Assembly: GCF_030272615.1 (NCBI RefSeq)
Contig: NC_081406.1
Coordinates: forward strand, 172,196,361 to 172,260,360
DNA from: Cryptomeria japonica
Lineage: Eukaryota; Streptophyta; Pinopsida; Cupressales; Cupressaceae
Length of the DNA stretch: 64,000 bases
Reading direction: 5' to 3'
Below are positions 1-10,592 of the stretch, piece after piece (within the stretch, counting starts at the first letter, position 1; each line of letters starts with the position of its first letter). Both the position numbers and the translations under genes were made by a program. The notes beneath the pieces are model-generated. The model was not told the origin of the DNA and did not search any database. It was given only the letters and a program-made list of their open reading frames with translations.

Positions 1-6
1 CTTAAG

Positions 7-1558
7 ATGAAAAGAACAGAGGAAGGTCCCGGGGAATACAATTTGAGTCAACTCTTTTGTGTGGGACAGATGGCCACTTCCCCTAGAATGCATAGTAAAC
101 CACAGCAGTTACTCCAGCAACCACTAATCACACTAGCGTGTGCTTTGATGCCTTTCATCCTTGGAAAGAGTCAAGAAGAAGAAACCCAAGATGAGGACTT
201 AGCGGACTGGATCTATAAAGATCCCATCACTACTGATATACCGCAAGTTAAGCTTCCTATGGATCAGTATGGAAAAGGTCTCCTCATTATGCAAAGAATG
301 GGATATGATGGTCAGAGTGCTTTGGGATATTGCAAACAAGGATGCCATGAAACTCTACTGCCAGAATTCAAACCCAAAGGTAATACAGGCCTATGCTTTG
401 AGAAAGAAATCTTTCCTAAACTCAGATTCAAAGGAAAACCCAGCAAACCATCATGTAAGCCTACTACAAAAAGGACACCTTTTATCATTAAAGTAGCCTC
501 AAGCACCATCCCAACTGCCCCATCGAGGCTCACAACCCCAATGCAACCATCACCAATGCCATTCATCCCACCAAGTGAACCAGTAATCCCATCAATAACA
601 CCAGTAGCAGGAGCAACTGTATCAGAACTCGCAGCAGTATCTATGGCACCTGCAGTTCTAGCAGAAACCACTGAGTCAATACTACCGATACTCCCCATAT
701 CAGATTCCTTGATCCCCATCAAACTTCCTGCAGCACCAATCACTACAAAGATACATAAACCAATCACACCTGCAGTATTTAACTCCAAGGACATCCCAAT
801 GTGGTATAGTAATCGGATGCTGGAAAGTGACTCATAGATCGACTCACATGAATGGGAATTTGATTTGGTATAGCTTAACACTTCAGATGAGGAAGACACA
901 TCAACACCTCTGCCACACAAAGATATCTTTGTTTATGGAGAAGCACAGATAACAATCACTTGGGTTCTTGAATTGGAAACATCTTCCACAGACCCTACAT
1001 CTCATCCTACACCTGATTCTGACAGGGAGAGTACCATCAATGACCTTTACCACAACATCCTAACCCTCACTAATACATCTAATGCACTTAACCTAATCGA
1101 TGAATAAATGCCTATTATTCACCCTGAACTCATCGAATGGAACCAACCAAATCCTCCATGTCTTGACTTCTTCCAAAACGATGAGGCTATCATTGACTTT
1201 TTGGAACTAAGGGATAATCTACCAAGTGGGGATCACAAAGCTGGATTCGCCATTGAACTTAATAGTGCAGCATACTTCGGGGCAGATGCTAAACCTTTCA
1301 GCTGCAAAAATATAATGATAAAACATAGATCTTCCAGTGAAAACCACACTGTGGCACTGTTTGATCTGACAAAAGTAAAAAGAAAGAGTGTATCCAATGG
1401 TGAAAACCTCTTTGAGGCGCCTGAGGATGAAGGGTTTGACATCCTACCTGCTAGTACACAATAGGAACGATCAACGATTCTCATCGAGGAAACTAAAGAA
1501 TATAATGTGGGTACTCTTGAAAATCCTCATCTCATACATCTAACATCTCTTCACTCCG
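7..1558 (+). pseudogene. Tat pol linker between protease and RT, with G-patch-like domain
   Basis: One frame runs from 7 to about 1500. Residues 88-118 of the first open stretch (about 268-360) fit the G-patch pattern: YGKGL, MGY, a Gly every few residues, QG and a final LP. A Pro/Thr/Ile-rich low-complexity stretch follows at about 500-780. The frame is broken by TAG near 836, 870 and 1462 and TAA near 1105, then is lost between about 1500 and 1558, where the RT frame begins. G-patch modules between protease and RT occur in some retroviruses and plant gypsy elements and are thought to bind RNA. That role is knowledge of the family and is not shown by this sequence. Confidence 0.75.
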
Positions 1559-2537
1559 GAGGAACAACCTAAATTTATAGAGTTCTTCCAGAAGCGTCAG
1601 ATCAACTTTGCATGGTCATATGCAGACATGCCTGGGCTTGATCCTGATTTAGTCATGCATCACCTCACAGTAGCAGAAGGAGCCAAACTTGTCAAGCAGA
1701 AGCTTTGTAAGATGCATCCTCAGATTGCAGTGCTAGTCAAAACAGAACTCAAGAAACTCTTAGATGTTGGTTTCATTAGGCCAATTGATTATGCAGAATG
1801 GATCTCCAACATTGTGCCTGTTGGCAAACCAAAAAGGGGGCATCCGCATTTGTACCGACTTCAGAGATCTAAACAAGGCATGTCCCAAGGATGACTTCCC
1901 CCTTCCAAATGTCGACATCATAGTGGATCTGATAGCAGGACATGCCATGCTTTCACTCATGGATGGCTTTTCAGGATACAATCAAATAAAGATCGCACCA
2001 GAAGATCAACATAAGACAACCTTCACATGTCCATGGGGCACATACTGTTGGAATGTAATGCCTTTTGGTCTAAAGAATGCAAGAGCGACTTATCAAAGAG
2101 CAATGACCACCATCTTCCATGACATGATGCATACTATGATGGAAGATTATGTGGATGACTTACTAGCAAAATCACTCACCAGAGAAGGGCATCTCCACAT
2201 CTTAGATAAAATCTTTGATAGACTGGAACAATACCATGTTCGACTCAACCCAAAAAAATGTGTCTTTGGAGTGACCTCCGGGAAGCTTCTAGGATACATT
2301 GTCTCAAGCAAAGGTATTGAGGTCGACCCAACAAAGGTAAAAGCAATCATGGACATGCCACCTCCAAAGAATATCAATTAGCTAAGGACATTACAAGGAC
2401 GACTTCAATCCATTCGAAGATTCATTGCACAATTGGCTGATAAGTGTCACCCATTCACACACTTGCTACACAAGAACATCCACTTTCAGTAGGATGCCAG
2501 ATGCCAACAAGCATTTCAGACACTTAAAGACTATCTC
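1559..2537 (+). pseudogene. Tat reverse transcriptase domain, frameshifted
   Basis: Translation from 1559 gives the typical gypsy RT lead-in (FAWSYADMPGLDP, then VKQKL, GFIRP and W.SNIVPVGKP). After a one-base shift in the A/G-rich stretch near 1830-1842 it continues with ICTDFRDLNKACPKDDFPLP, LMDGFSGYNQI, PFGLKNA and the catalytic YVDD at 2148-2159, then KC.FGV and LGY. The family copies element RNA into cDNA in cytoplasmic particles. Beyond YVDD the frame has TAG near 2379, where the context suggests a former Gln, and TAG near 2491, where a Trp is usual. With the frameshift and these stops no functional enzyme can be made. Confidence 0.92.
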
Positions 2538-2564
2538 ATGAATCCACCATTGTTGATGCCACCA

Positions 2565-2960
2565 GATCCAAGTAGACCGTTGTTACTCTATATCTCAGCA
2601 ACAAGTACAACATTGGGTGTACTACTGGCACAACATAATGCAGAAGGAAAAGAGTGTGCTGTTTACTACATCTCTCGCACACTGGTGGGCTATGAACTCA
2701 ATTACACACCTATTGAGCTAGCTTGCTTAGCAGTAATCTTAGCAGCCACTAAACTAAGGCACTATTTGTTAACACATAAGGTACAACTCATTGCAAAGAT
2801 TGATCCACTCAAGTATTTACTCAGCAAAGTAGCATTGACAGGTCGCTTGGCCAAATGGGTGATGATTCTAAGTGAATTTGACATCGAGTATGTGGACCGT
2901 AAAGCTATCAAAGGTCAAGTTATTGCAGATCAGTTGGCCGATACACCACTCATAGGCAAT
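2565..2960 (+). pseudogene. Tat RNase H domain (gypsy-type)
   Basis: In the same frame as RT, the translation shows LLLYISAT..TLGVLLAQ, YYISRTL, YELNYTPIELACLAVI and LRHYLL, followed by the KYLLSK...GRLAKW connection and EFDIEYV. This is the ordinary RNase H of Ty3/gypsy pol, which degrades the RNA strand of the RNA:DNA hybrid during reverse transcription. The stretch itself is open, but the polyprotein is already broken upstream, so it is annotated as part of a pseudogene. Confidence 0.88.
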
Positions 2961-3020
2961 CATCCTCTCATTTCCAATTTTCCAGATGAAGAGCTATTCA
3001 TGATCACAACAACACAACCA

Positions 3021-3389
3021 TGGAAATTATACTTTGATGGTTCATACACTAGACATGGCTCGGGGGCAGGCATCCTATTTATCACACCTCAAGGTGACAG
3101 CATCCTGAAGTCTTACAGGCTCACATTTCCATGTATAAACAACATGGCAGAGTATGAGGCCTTGATCATAGGACTCAGGCTAGCCGTACAATAGAAATTA
3201 CAAGAACTACAAGTATATGGCGACTCCCAACTGGTCATTCGACAAGCAATAGATGAATATCAAACTAAGGATGATAAACTCATGCCATATAAGCAAATGG
3301 TGGACACTCTAAAGACATCATTTACTATTATCACTTTTGAGTAGATACTAAGAGATCAGAATCGAGCTGCTGATGCTATGGCCACCATC
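3021..3389 (+). pseudogene. Second RNase H-like domain (aRNH) typical of Tat elements
   Basis: The sequence begins WKLYFDGS and continues with GSGAGILF, a NNMAEYEALIIGL motif, VYGDSQLVI and DQNRAADAMA. This matches the extra archaeal-type RNase H found between RNase H and integrase in the Tat clade. The acidic residues expected in the active site are visible (D in YFDGS, E in AEYEAL, D in YGDS, D near the end). TAG codons near 3192 and 3342 interrupt it, and both sit where Gln is plausible. The domain is the main sequence reason for assigning this element to Tat rather than to chromoviruses or Athila. Confidence 0.82.
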
Positions 3390-4772
3390 ACATCTCTCCT
3401 AGATTTTCCACAGAATTCAACACGCTACGAGTTCTTGGTAGAACAGCTTTGGATTCTCGCTTATGATATCCCCGAATCCGAGATGATATGTCACCTTGTC
3501 AGTTCTGAATCCCCATGGTACGGTGAGTTCTACACCTCTCTCCGCGATCACACCCTTCCTCCCAACCAATCGAATAACCAACGTAAAACCTTCATTCGCC
3601 AAACTGCTCGATATACCATTATTGCTGAAAACCTATACTGACGTAGTCTTGATGGTACTCTCCTTTGATGTTTGGAACAGGATGAGATAACAAAGGCCTT
3701 GGAAGAGGTACATCAAGGAATATGTGGAACTCATGCAAGTGGTCCTTCACTAGCCAAGAAACTCCTGCGCAATGGATACTATTGGCTATCTATGGAAAAA
3801 GATTCCTACTACTTTGTCAGAAAATGCAAGAAATGTCAAGTTCATGGTGACCTGATACATGCACCAGCCTAGGAACTACAACCAATCACAACACCATGGC
3901 CTTTCTGTCAATGGGGCCTTGACCTTGTGGGTAAGATTCACCCATCTTCATCAAATGGCCATAAATTCATTATTACTGCCACCGAATATTTCAAAAAGTG
4001 GATCGAAGCTGTTCCACTTACCCAAGTCACTGGCAAGCAGATCGCCTCATTCATCCTCAATTACATCATCTGCCGGTATGGTGTACCCATGTCCATCATC
4101 ACAGATAACGGTCTTCCTTTCAAAAATCAGGATGTCCCCGAACTTTGTGAGAAATTTCATATCCAACACCGCTTTTCCACTCCCTACTACCCACAAGGCA
4201 ATGGTCAGGCCGAAGCATCCAATAAAAACATATTAAGGATCCTAAAGAAGATAGTCAATGATGTCGACCGTGATTGGCATGTTCAATTGAATCTAGCACT
4301 ATGGGCATATCAAACTAGCATTCGAACCCCTACAGGTGCAACTCCTTATTCATTGGTCTATGGTGCTGAAGCTATCTTACCTATTAAGGTTGAGATACCA
4401 TCCTTACGGGTTTCCTTGCACAATCTCATCGATGATGAAGCATACAGAGTATCCCATTTGCAGGACTTAGAGTTACTAGATGAGAAGCGACAAGCTGCAT
4501 ACAACCATCTCAAAGCCTATCAATAGCGCATGAGTAGAAGCTACAATAACCGAGTTAGATCTCGTACATTTGAGGTAGGTGATCTTGTTCTACGAGAGAA
4601 TCCTCGCAACCAACCAAACAAAGAACATTAGGGCAAGTTTGAGTCAAACTGGCTGGGCCCATATGTTGTCACTGCTGTATTCGGGTCCGGGGCATATCAG
4701 TTGGCTACATCAGAAGGAGAACCGCTTGCAAATCCAATCAACAACATGCACCTCAAAAGGTTTTATACCTAA
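3390..4772 (+). pseudogene. Tat integrase, DDE and C-terminal region, with stops
   Basis: The HHCC zinc-binding part ends with CKKCQVHGDL near 3825-3850. The catalytic core shows Asp in GLDLVG (3921-3923), Asp in TDNG (4104-4106) and Glu in GQAE (4212-4214), with 35 residues between the last two, the classical DD35E spacing. The C-terminal tail reads FEVGDLVLRENP, GKFESNWLGPY and ends MHLKRFYT before TAA at 4770. TGA at 3639 and near 3660 stand where Arg is likely, and TAG near 3870, 4524 and 4629 where Gln is likely. The family enzyme inserts cDNA into the chromosome. The same tail, without the catalytic core, occurs in the young element at 59,570-59,801. Confidence 0.92.
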
Positions 4773-4884
4773 GCTACATAGAGCATCTGGCTCCCCTACA
4801 TACCAGAAAATACCAAAAACATTCAGAAAAATGTCCTGAAGAAATACAAAAACATTCAAAAAAGTAAAGAAAAATCATGCATCC

Positions 4885-4965
4885 AAATGGTGAACAACCA
4901 CTCTGGTGGCACCTTGGGTAAGTGCGATGGTAAAAACCTGGCAAACAAGCACCACTCGTAAAGAC
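4885..4965 (+). other. Conserved noncoding motif just after integrase
   Basis: A GGTGGCACC / GGTAAAAACCTGGCAAAC block follows the integrase stop. Near-equivalent blocks (GGTGAAAACCTGGCAAA, GGTGGCGCC, GGTGAAAACTGGG) follow the integrase tail of the young element at about 59,930-60,070, although the two elements otherwise differ in this part. Function unknown. Confidence 0.55.
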
Positions 4966-7320
4966 AATGGCTCCAGTATCTTTCAAGCTCGTTGTGATCA
5001 CATTCATACATTCACACATCCATCCATCCATCTAACCATGGCTTGTTAAATTTGATCTGTAATCAATGAAAGTACTTCATGCGTCTTGCATCCCACTTTT
5101 TCATAGTCATGTCTACACTTGGGGGCAATACCCTTAAAATCTAGATGATGGAAGTTGATTCTACATTACTTATGATTCATTGGCAAAAACATTCAAAAAC
5201 TGTTCCACAAAATCCAAAAACATCAAAAAACCATTGAAAATCAAACAAAAACATGGCAACACCTTGTACATATTCATCCGCGTAGATACAAAACAAACAT
5301 TGACACAATACTCACGTGATGACCATTTATCAATCAACCCACAAAATCAACATCAACACTCAAAACTGTCTTTAAACAAGGATGCATCCTTCCTTACCAA
5401 AACAAAGACAAAAGTGACATTTTCTTTGACAAGAAAATTATGATCAGCTATCAAATACTTGGTTGATTTGTGAGTAAAATCGTTTGTTTATCTGTATCAG
5501 GATCTTTCAGCATTGTTTTGTATCATTTGTGCATTTTTTTCTGATGAAGTTTTGGGGCATGTACTAATGGTGTCTACGTGGGAAGTTCACTAAGCTACAT
5601 GATCTTATGCCAAATACAGTCATAGATCACTACGGCTTGCTGACTACAGCGTATACCTCGACCATATGAGCATGAACCATTACCAAGGATCCTTATTCTT
5701 TATTCTTTATGTATATACTGTTTGTTTGCAGGTACAAATGCTCATTCTTTGGTTCCTCCTCATCCAAATTGGATAAAGGTTTTATTTCTTAGTATGGTAT
5801 GCACTTGTCTCAGGATATGATCAGTCTAAGATCAAGGAGGATGTTTCAAGTCATGCATGAAAGGAGATAATCCTTATCTGTTCTGCAAGCAATACTCTGG
5901 TCGACTTGACCCTTATATCAAGTTGTTTGTATTAACTTGCTATATAAAATCCATGTAAGGAATACTCAGGTCATCTTGAATCATTATGTCAAGACGCTTG
6001 TATTCTCTTCCAACATTTTAAAATCCCAATGATGAAAATAGAGCACTATGGATCGTCATTTCATCTCATTTGTTTATATATTGCTTTCCGTTGCATATCA
6101 CCCATCCATTCATTCATTCATATGCAGGATTTACATATAATAGTGACCAATAAAACTGGTCTTGGATACAATCACGACCGAGTACTCTGATACATCATCA
6201 ATGCATCATGCAAAGTCTTAAAAACCTTGCATTCCTCATGATCATATCATCATCGCATTTAGGTGCGTCTTGCAGTAGTCCATTCATGTCATTTTTTTAA
6301 CTTAATATTGCATATAGTTCATGTTTGACATTAGTTTTCATTAACCATTTGCATCATTGCATCAATCATAAATAATGGGATTCATTCATAGGATCAAAAT
6401 TGTCTTTGATTGTTTTAAATCATTTACTATGCATTCATTTAGTGTCCAAATTATCCATCATCATTTCATTATCATTTATCATTTATCATTGCATACATTC
6501 ATTTATAATTAAAAAGTGCATTCATTCATCCATTTATTAAAGTATCTTATTAGGCTCATTTTTGGATTCATTTTACATTGCATTCCTTATCCATTTTTAA
6601 AAAATTGCATTAAGGTGCAGTAATTAAAAGCCATAAGTTATAGTATCATCACATTATCATTTGTACTTAAATCATATTTAAACATTTAGAATCATAAATC
6701 CATTTGTTTCCAAACATTGGTTCATACCATTATATATCTCCATTATACATATGCATTTATTTAGGCATTATCATATGAACATTTGTACTTTACATTTTGT
6801 TTATCCATATTACATTCATCTAAACACACATCTAGATGCATACCCATACATAATGTCATTCATTCAACCATTACATAAACATCATCGCATAAATCATCTC
6901 ATCATTACATCGCAAAAGGAAACACCAAAATCTTGTTCATGAATCATCATAAGCATACATCATCATCATGGCATTACATACATAAAGCATTCCATCAAAT
7001 ATCGAAATAAATCATACATATATAAAACCTACATTCATATGTCAGTATCCAACATCATACATCATCATAAAAATATGCATCAAAGAAACATCTCATCAAA
7101 TGCATACATATACACATATCCATCTAAGAAATAACTCATGATCCTGCATAAACATCCATAAACATATCAAATGCATATCATCACAATATGGGAGCTCCTC
7201 ATATATATCATCTCATATATCAGAGTACAATGAAGTCTACAAATATCAGCTACCAAGAGCCATCCAAGATACAGTCCAAAAAATAAAAATGATACAATAC
7301 ATATATGCAAAAATGCTCTC
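4966..7320 (+). other. Tat 3' region, no coding support, CATT-rich low complexity
   Basis: No domain was recognised. From about 6080 to 7250 the DNA is dominated by ATTCATTCAT, CATCAT and CATA runs. Short open frames here are compositional. A G-run (TTGGGGGCAA near 5119) resembles a secondary polypurine tract but is unproven. Confidence 0.6.
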
Positions 7321-9435
7321 TCAAATGCCACTCTGGCCAGATGCTGTACCATCACCACCAGTGCCACTTGGTCTCCCACTGGTGCCTGCACCACCTAATC
7401 CATCTCTCCGTGGAGGCCTCATCGAACCCCCACTCCCTCCTACATCCCCTGATCTCTCCTACCGTAGAGGACCCATCACACCCCCACTACTCTATGCCCT
7501 CTGCGATCGCTCTGATCTGGCCTACCGCATCTGAGAATAGCTAAGAGCTCGCTAGCTAACTGGCACCACCTGCTCATATAAACCTCGCCAGTACTCTATC
7601 TCCGCCTATGCTCACCGCATCTCCCTCATCACCTCCCCTGTAGGTCCCTGTGCTCCTAGTCCCACCCGGACTCTCTCCTGCAGCTCGGCTAATCTCTCCA
7701 CCGCACTATCCCTCTCCTGCAGCACCACCACTAGCTCTGCCTCTCATGCAAATAGCTGCACATCCCTAGCTGCTACCTCCTCTTCTAAATCCTCTATCCG
7801 GGTCTGCAAATGAGCTATCATATGATCTCACAAATCTCCAGTAGCCCTCTCCCCGGTGTCCATCGCCGCCTCACCTGTATCACCCTCTCCAGTAGGCCCC
7901 TCCTCGGTGTCCATCGCCGCTTCACTGGTATCACCCTCTCCGGTAGGCCCCTCCCCTCTGTCCATTGCCGCCTTACCTATATCACCCTCTCCAGTAGGCC
8001 CCTCCCCTCTATCCATCGGGATCTCTCTCTCCATCCCCCTCCCACTCAGCTGAACTCCTCCCCATATCAATGGTCCCTGTGATATCTGTAGAGGCAGTCC
8101 ACCTCTCCCTCTCCACTACCTCTGCAGCCCCAACCCACCTCCTCCTCCACCTCCTCCACCTCCACTACCACCTCCTCCTCCACCTCCTCCACCTCCTCCT
8201 CCTCCTCCACCCCCTCCTCCATCTCCTCCACCTGCCCTGGGTCCTCGACCTCCTCCTCTCCTCCGTTTCCGTCCCCTCTCATCCTCAAACTCTAGGATCG
8301 GCTCAGCTAGATCTGATATCCATAGGATCGGGTGTGCTGCCCAGTACTGCGTGTACTCATCTGTAACACCTGCATCCACGACCATCGGTCGTATGTCCCA
8401 TGGTCTCCCCTGCAGTGTCTGAAACTCTGCCAGTGCCTGATCATATGGTAGCACTGGACCCCATGCATACCTCTCCCTAATCACTCGAACATACTCTCCT
8501 GATTCATTGGGCAGTCCCTGCTGTCGCCCAAACTACCTCATCACTCTCCCAGGCACCTATCTCTCCACATGGTATGCGGTCCTCCCAATGAGGAATCAGG
8601 TCATAAACACGTAAGGCAATGCCTCTGCGTCATCATCCCATGGCTCACACTCCAAGTATGGCCGCCATATCACTGCATCTAGATCGTCCAGTGCCTATCG
8701 CCACCACTCTAACTTCCCCAGGTGGGGCTAACTCATCATACCACTATACATAAACATGTACGGCTGGTCTATCGCTCGGAATCTCAGACTCACCGGTCGA
8801 GTCACTGGTAGGTGCTCCCAAACCCAAATATGTAGCAGTGTCATGCCCACTACTAAGGAACCCCTCCCCCGATAAACAACCTCATGGAGCTCTTGGTACA
8901 TGTGCGCCAGCACGCACGGACCCCACGCAAATTGGGTCCCCTTAGTCATCATCATCTCGATAACCTGTCCCCATCCGACGGCCAACCCATGTGATCGCCT
9001 GTCCGGACAAAGTAGTCCGCCTATGATCCCTGCTAACACTGCTGGCAGAGGCTCATATAATGCTGCTATATCCTCCCAAGCAATGGAGCCATCGTCAATA
9101 AACACGTCCTCATCAAAAATCCTCTGAACTGCAAGAGTCCCCCAGGATCTCTCGTATGTAACCAGCTCCCCTCGAATCGAAATCCGTAGGATGCGCCACA
9201 CATCCTCCAGGGTCACTGTCATCTCCCCCTGTGCTAAATGGAAGGTGCACGTCTCGCTGTGCCACCGCTCTGCCAGTGCTGTGGTCAATCCGTGATTCAT
9301 ACGAATCACGGGCATGTGCATCACCTCATATAGACCAGTCACGGCAATGCAGTCTATCTCTGCCTGTGTCAATCGGTCCCGCAACTCCTGTGTCGCGGGA
9401 TGGCGCTCGCGTAACTGCAACACGCGTAACTCCTC
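7321..9435 (-). pseudogene. Antisense gene in Tat 3' region: plant mobile domain plus repeats and coiled coil
   Basis: On the minus strand one frame can be followed from 9435 to a TGA at 7321, about 705 codons, with no frameshift but 14 premature stops. The N-terminal part is a plant mobile domain (PMD): ERWHSETCTFHL, GEMTVTLEDVWRIL, then WEDIAALY and a CPDRRSHGLA..W stretch. A region ending R.FGRQQGLPNE follows, then a Gly run (about 8135-8230), 17-residue repeats (GEGPTGEGD..EAAMD) and a predicted coiled coil rich in E, L and R (about 7825-7620). The exon begins after TGCAG, a good splice acceptor, and the related fragment at 61,810 starts after the same acceptor, so an upstream exon is likely. 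Stops are TAG at 8728, 8695, 8557, 8533, 8116, 7606, 7552, 7522, 7492 and 7459 and TGA at 8596, 7828, 7744 and 7612. Extra antisense ORFs are known in Tat elements; the role is unknown. Confidence 0.75.
7858..8022 (-). repeat. 51-bp tandem repeat, in frame with the antisense gene
   Basis: GTCCATCGCCGC recurs at 7858, 7909 and 7960, with a weaker copy at 8011, giving a period of exactly 51 bp. Because 51 is 17 codons, the repeat stays in frame and encodes GEGPTGEGD-type units. Confidence 0.85.
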
Positions 9436-9711
9436 CTGCACATGGACATTCATCAATCACCATCAGTTGTTTTGTTTTCAAACTTTCTTAAGTTTAAACC
9501 TAGACTATCATCAGATACTTTGATCAAGTATCTTCGGGTCTCAATAGGTAAGCAATCATGGCCACCTAGGCTTCAACGGACATTTATCCTAACAAATGAC
9601 CTAAGTCTCATCAGGCTGCTATGGTTCAAAACAACTCCCACTTCACTTCACCATCCACCCATCATTGGCATCGGGAGATTTTCTTCATCCAAACTGGGGC
9701 ATCTCTTTTAT

Positions 9712-10035
9712 CCTAAGGCAAAAGTGCTATTTTACCATCAAAAGCACTAGTTTCCCAACAATAGCGCTACAACCCTAACACAAGCACTCAATAAGCTATA
9801 CAAATGCACTCAAACTGCAAAAGTACTAAAACAACTACACAGTAGTGCTACTTTAAATCAATAGCGCTCAATTAAGCCCTCAATAGTGCTTCTTATTCAA
9901 AAGCACCCAAACTTGCCTACAATAGCGCTACAACAAAGCAAAAGCACTCAAACAATGGGGCAATAGTGCCATTGTGGCGCAGTAGCACTAGTTCATGGAG
10001 AAAAAGCGCGAAAACCGTAGTTCCAGCGCTCTTGC
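9712..10035 (+). repeat. Degenerate array of AGCGCT / AGCACT / AGTGCT motifs
   Basis: About 16 hexamers of the type AG(C/T)(G/A)CT, each preceded by AATA or AAA, occur roughly every 20 bp. Examples lie near 9720, 9740, 9761, 9861, 9882, 9922, 9940 and 9980. The stretch has no coding support. Function unknown. Confidence 0.6.
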
Positions 10036-10439
10036 TCTGACTTGACTTGGACTTAGCTAAAAAGCTATCAAAAATGTATAAAAATTAAAATTTTGAATTT
10101 GCGTACCGCTAGTCCGTAGTCGTCTGGATGCTGGAACCGTCGAACTCGCTCAAATCTGTCCTCGGTGATCGGAATCGGCATCCTGACTGTTACTCACTCC
10201 TCCAAAATGTCCTTATCAGAGCTTTGATTTCCAAATGGTCGCGGTCACAAATGATCCTGTTTTCACCCCTTTCACCCCATTTATACCCTTTGTTGTCACC
10301 GTAACTTCCCCCGCTCACCGCCGTGGTCCCTGTGAACTTCCCGAGCCCCCATTTCTCCATTTTTCCCCTGTTTTCTTCTATCTTTCACCCGTATGGCTAA
10401 CTTCTTCTCTTCTACCACCCTGCCAATTTTCATTCTTTT

Positions 10440-10592
10440 TCGAGAGATCGCCCGAATTTTCAAAATTTTTTGGCCCATCTCTCGAGGGGGCATACCACCT
10501 ATTAAATTTACATTTTATGGGGCATTTCTTCACACCAATTTTTCTTTCTTTGAAACGACGCGATAAACGACACCATCTCAAAGAGGGGCAAA
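10440..10592 (+). other. Pre-PPT stem-loops and polypurine tract of element 1
   Basis: TCGAGAGAT (10440-10448) pairs with ATCTCTCGA (10477-10485). CTTTGA (10548-10553) pairs with TCAAAG (10578-10583). The polypurine tract AAAGAGGGGCAAA (10580-10592) directly precedes the LTR. The same arrangement occurs in the young element at 62,614-62,761. Confidence 0.75.

Noticed and set aside
5110-5130. Second polypurine tract or LTR start near TTGGGGGCAA
   Set aside because: No LTR begins here. The true polypurine tract and LTR are at 10,580-10,593.
8070-8366. Plus-strand His/Leu-rich protein
   Set aside because: Shadow of the polyglycine and proline-coding repeat of the antisense gene.
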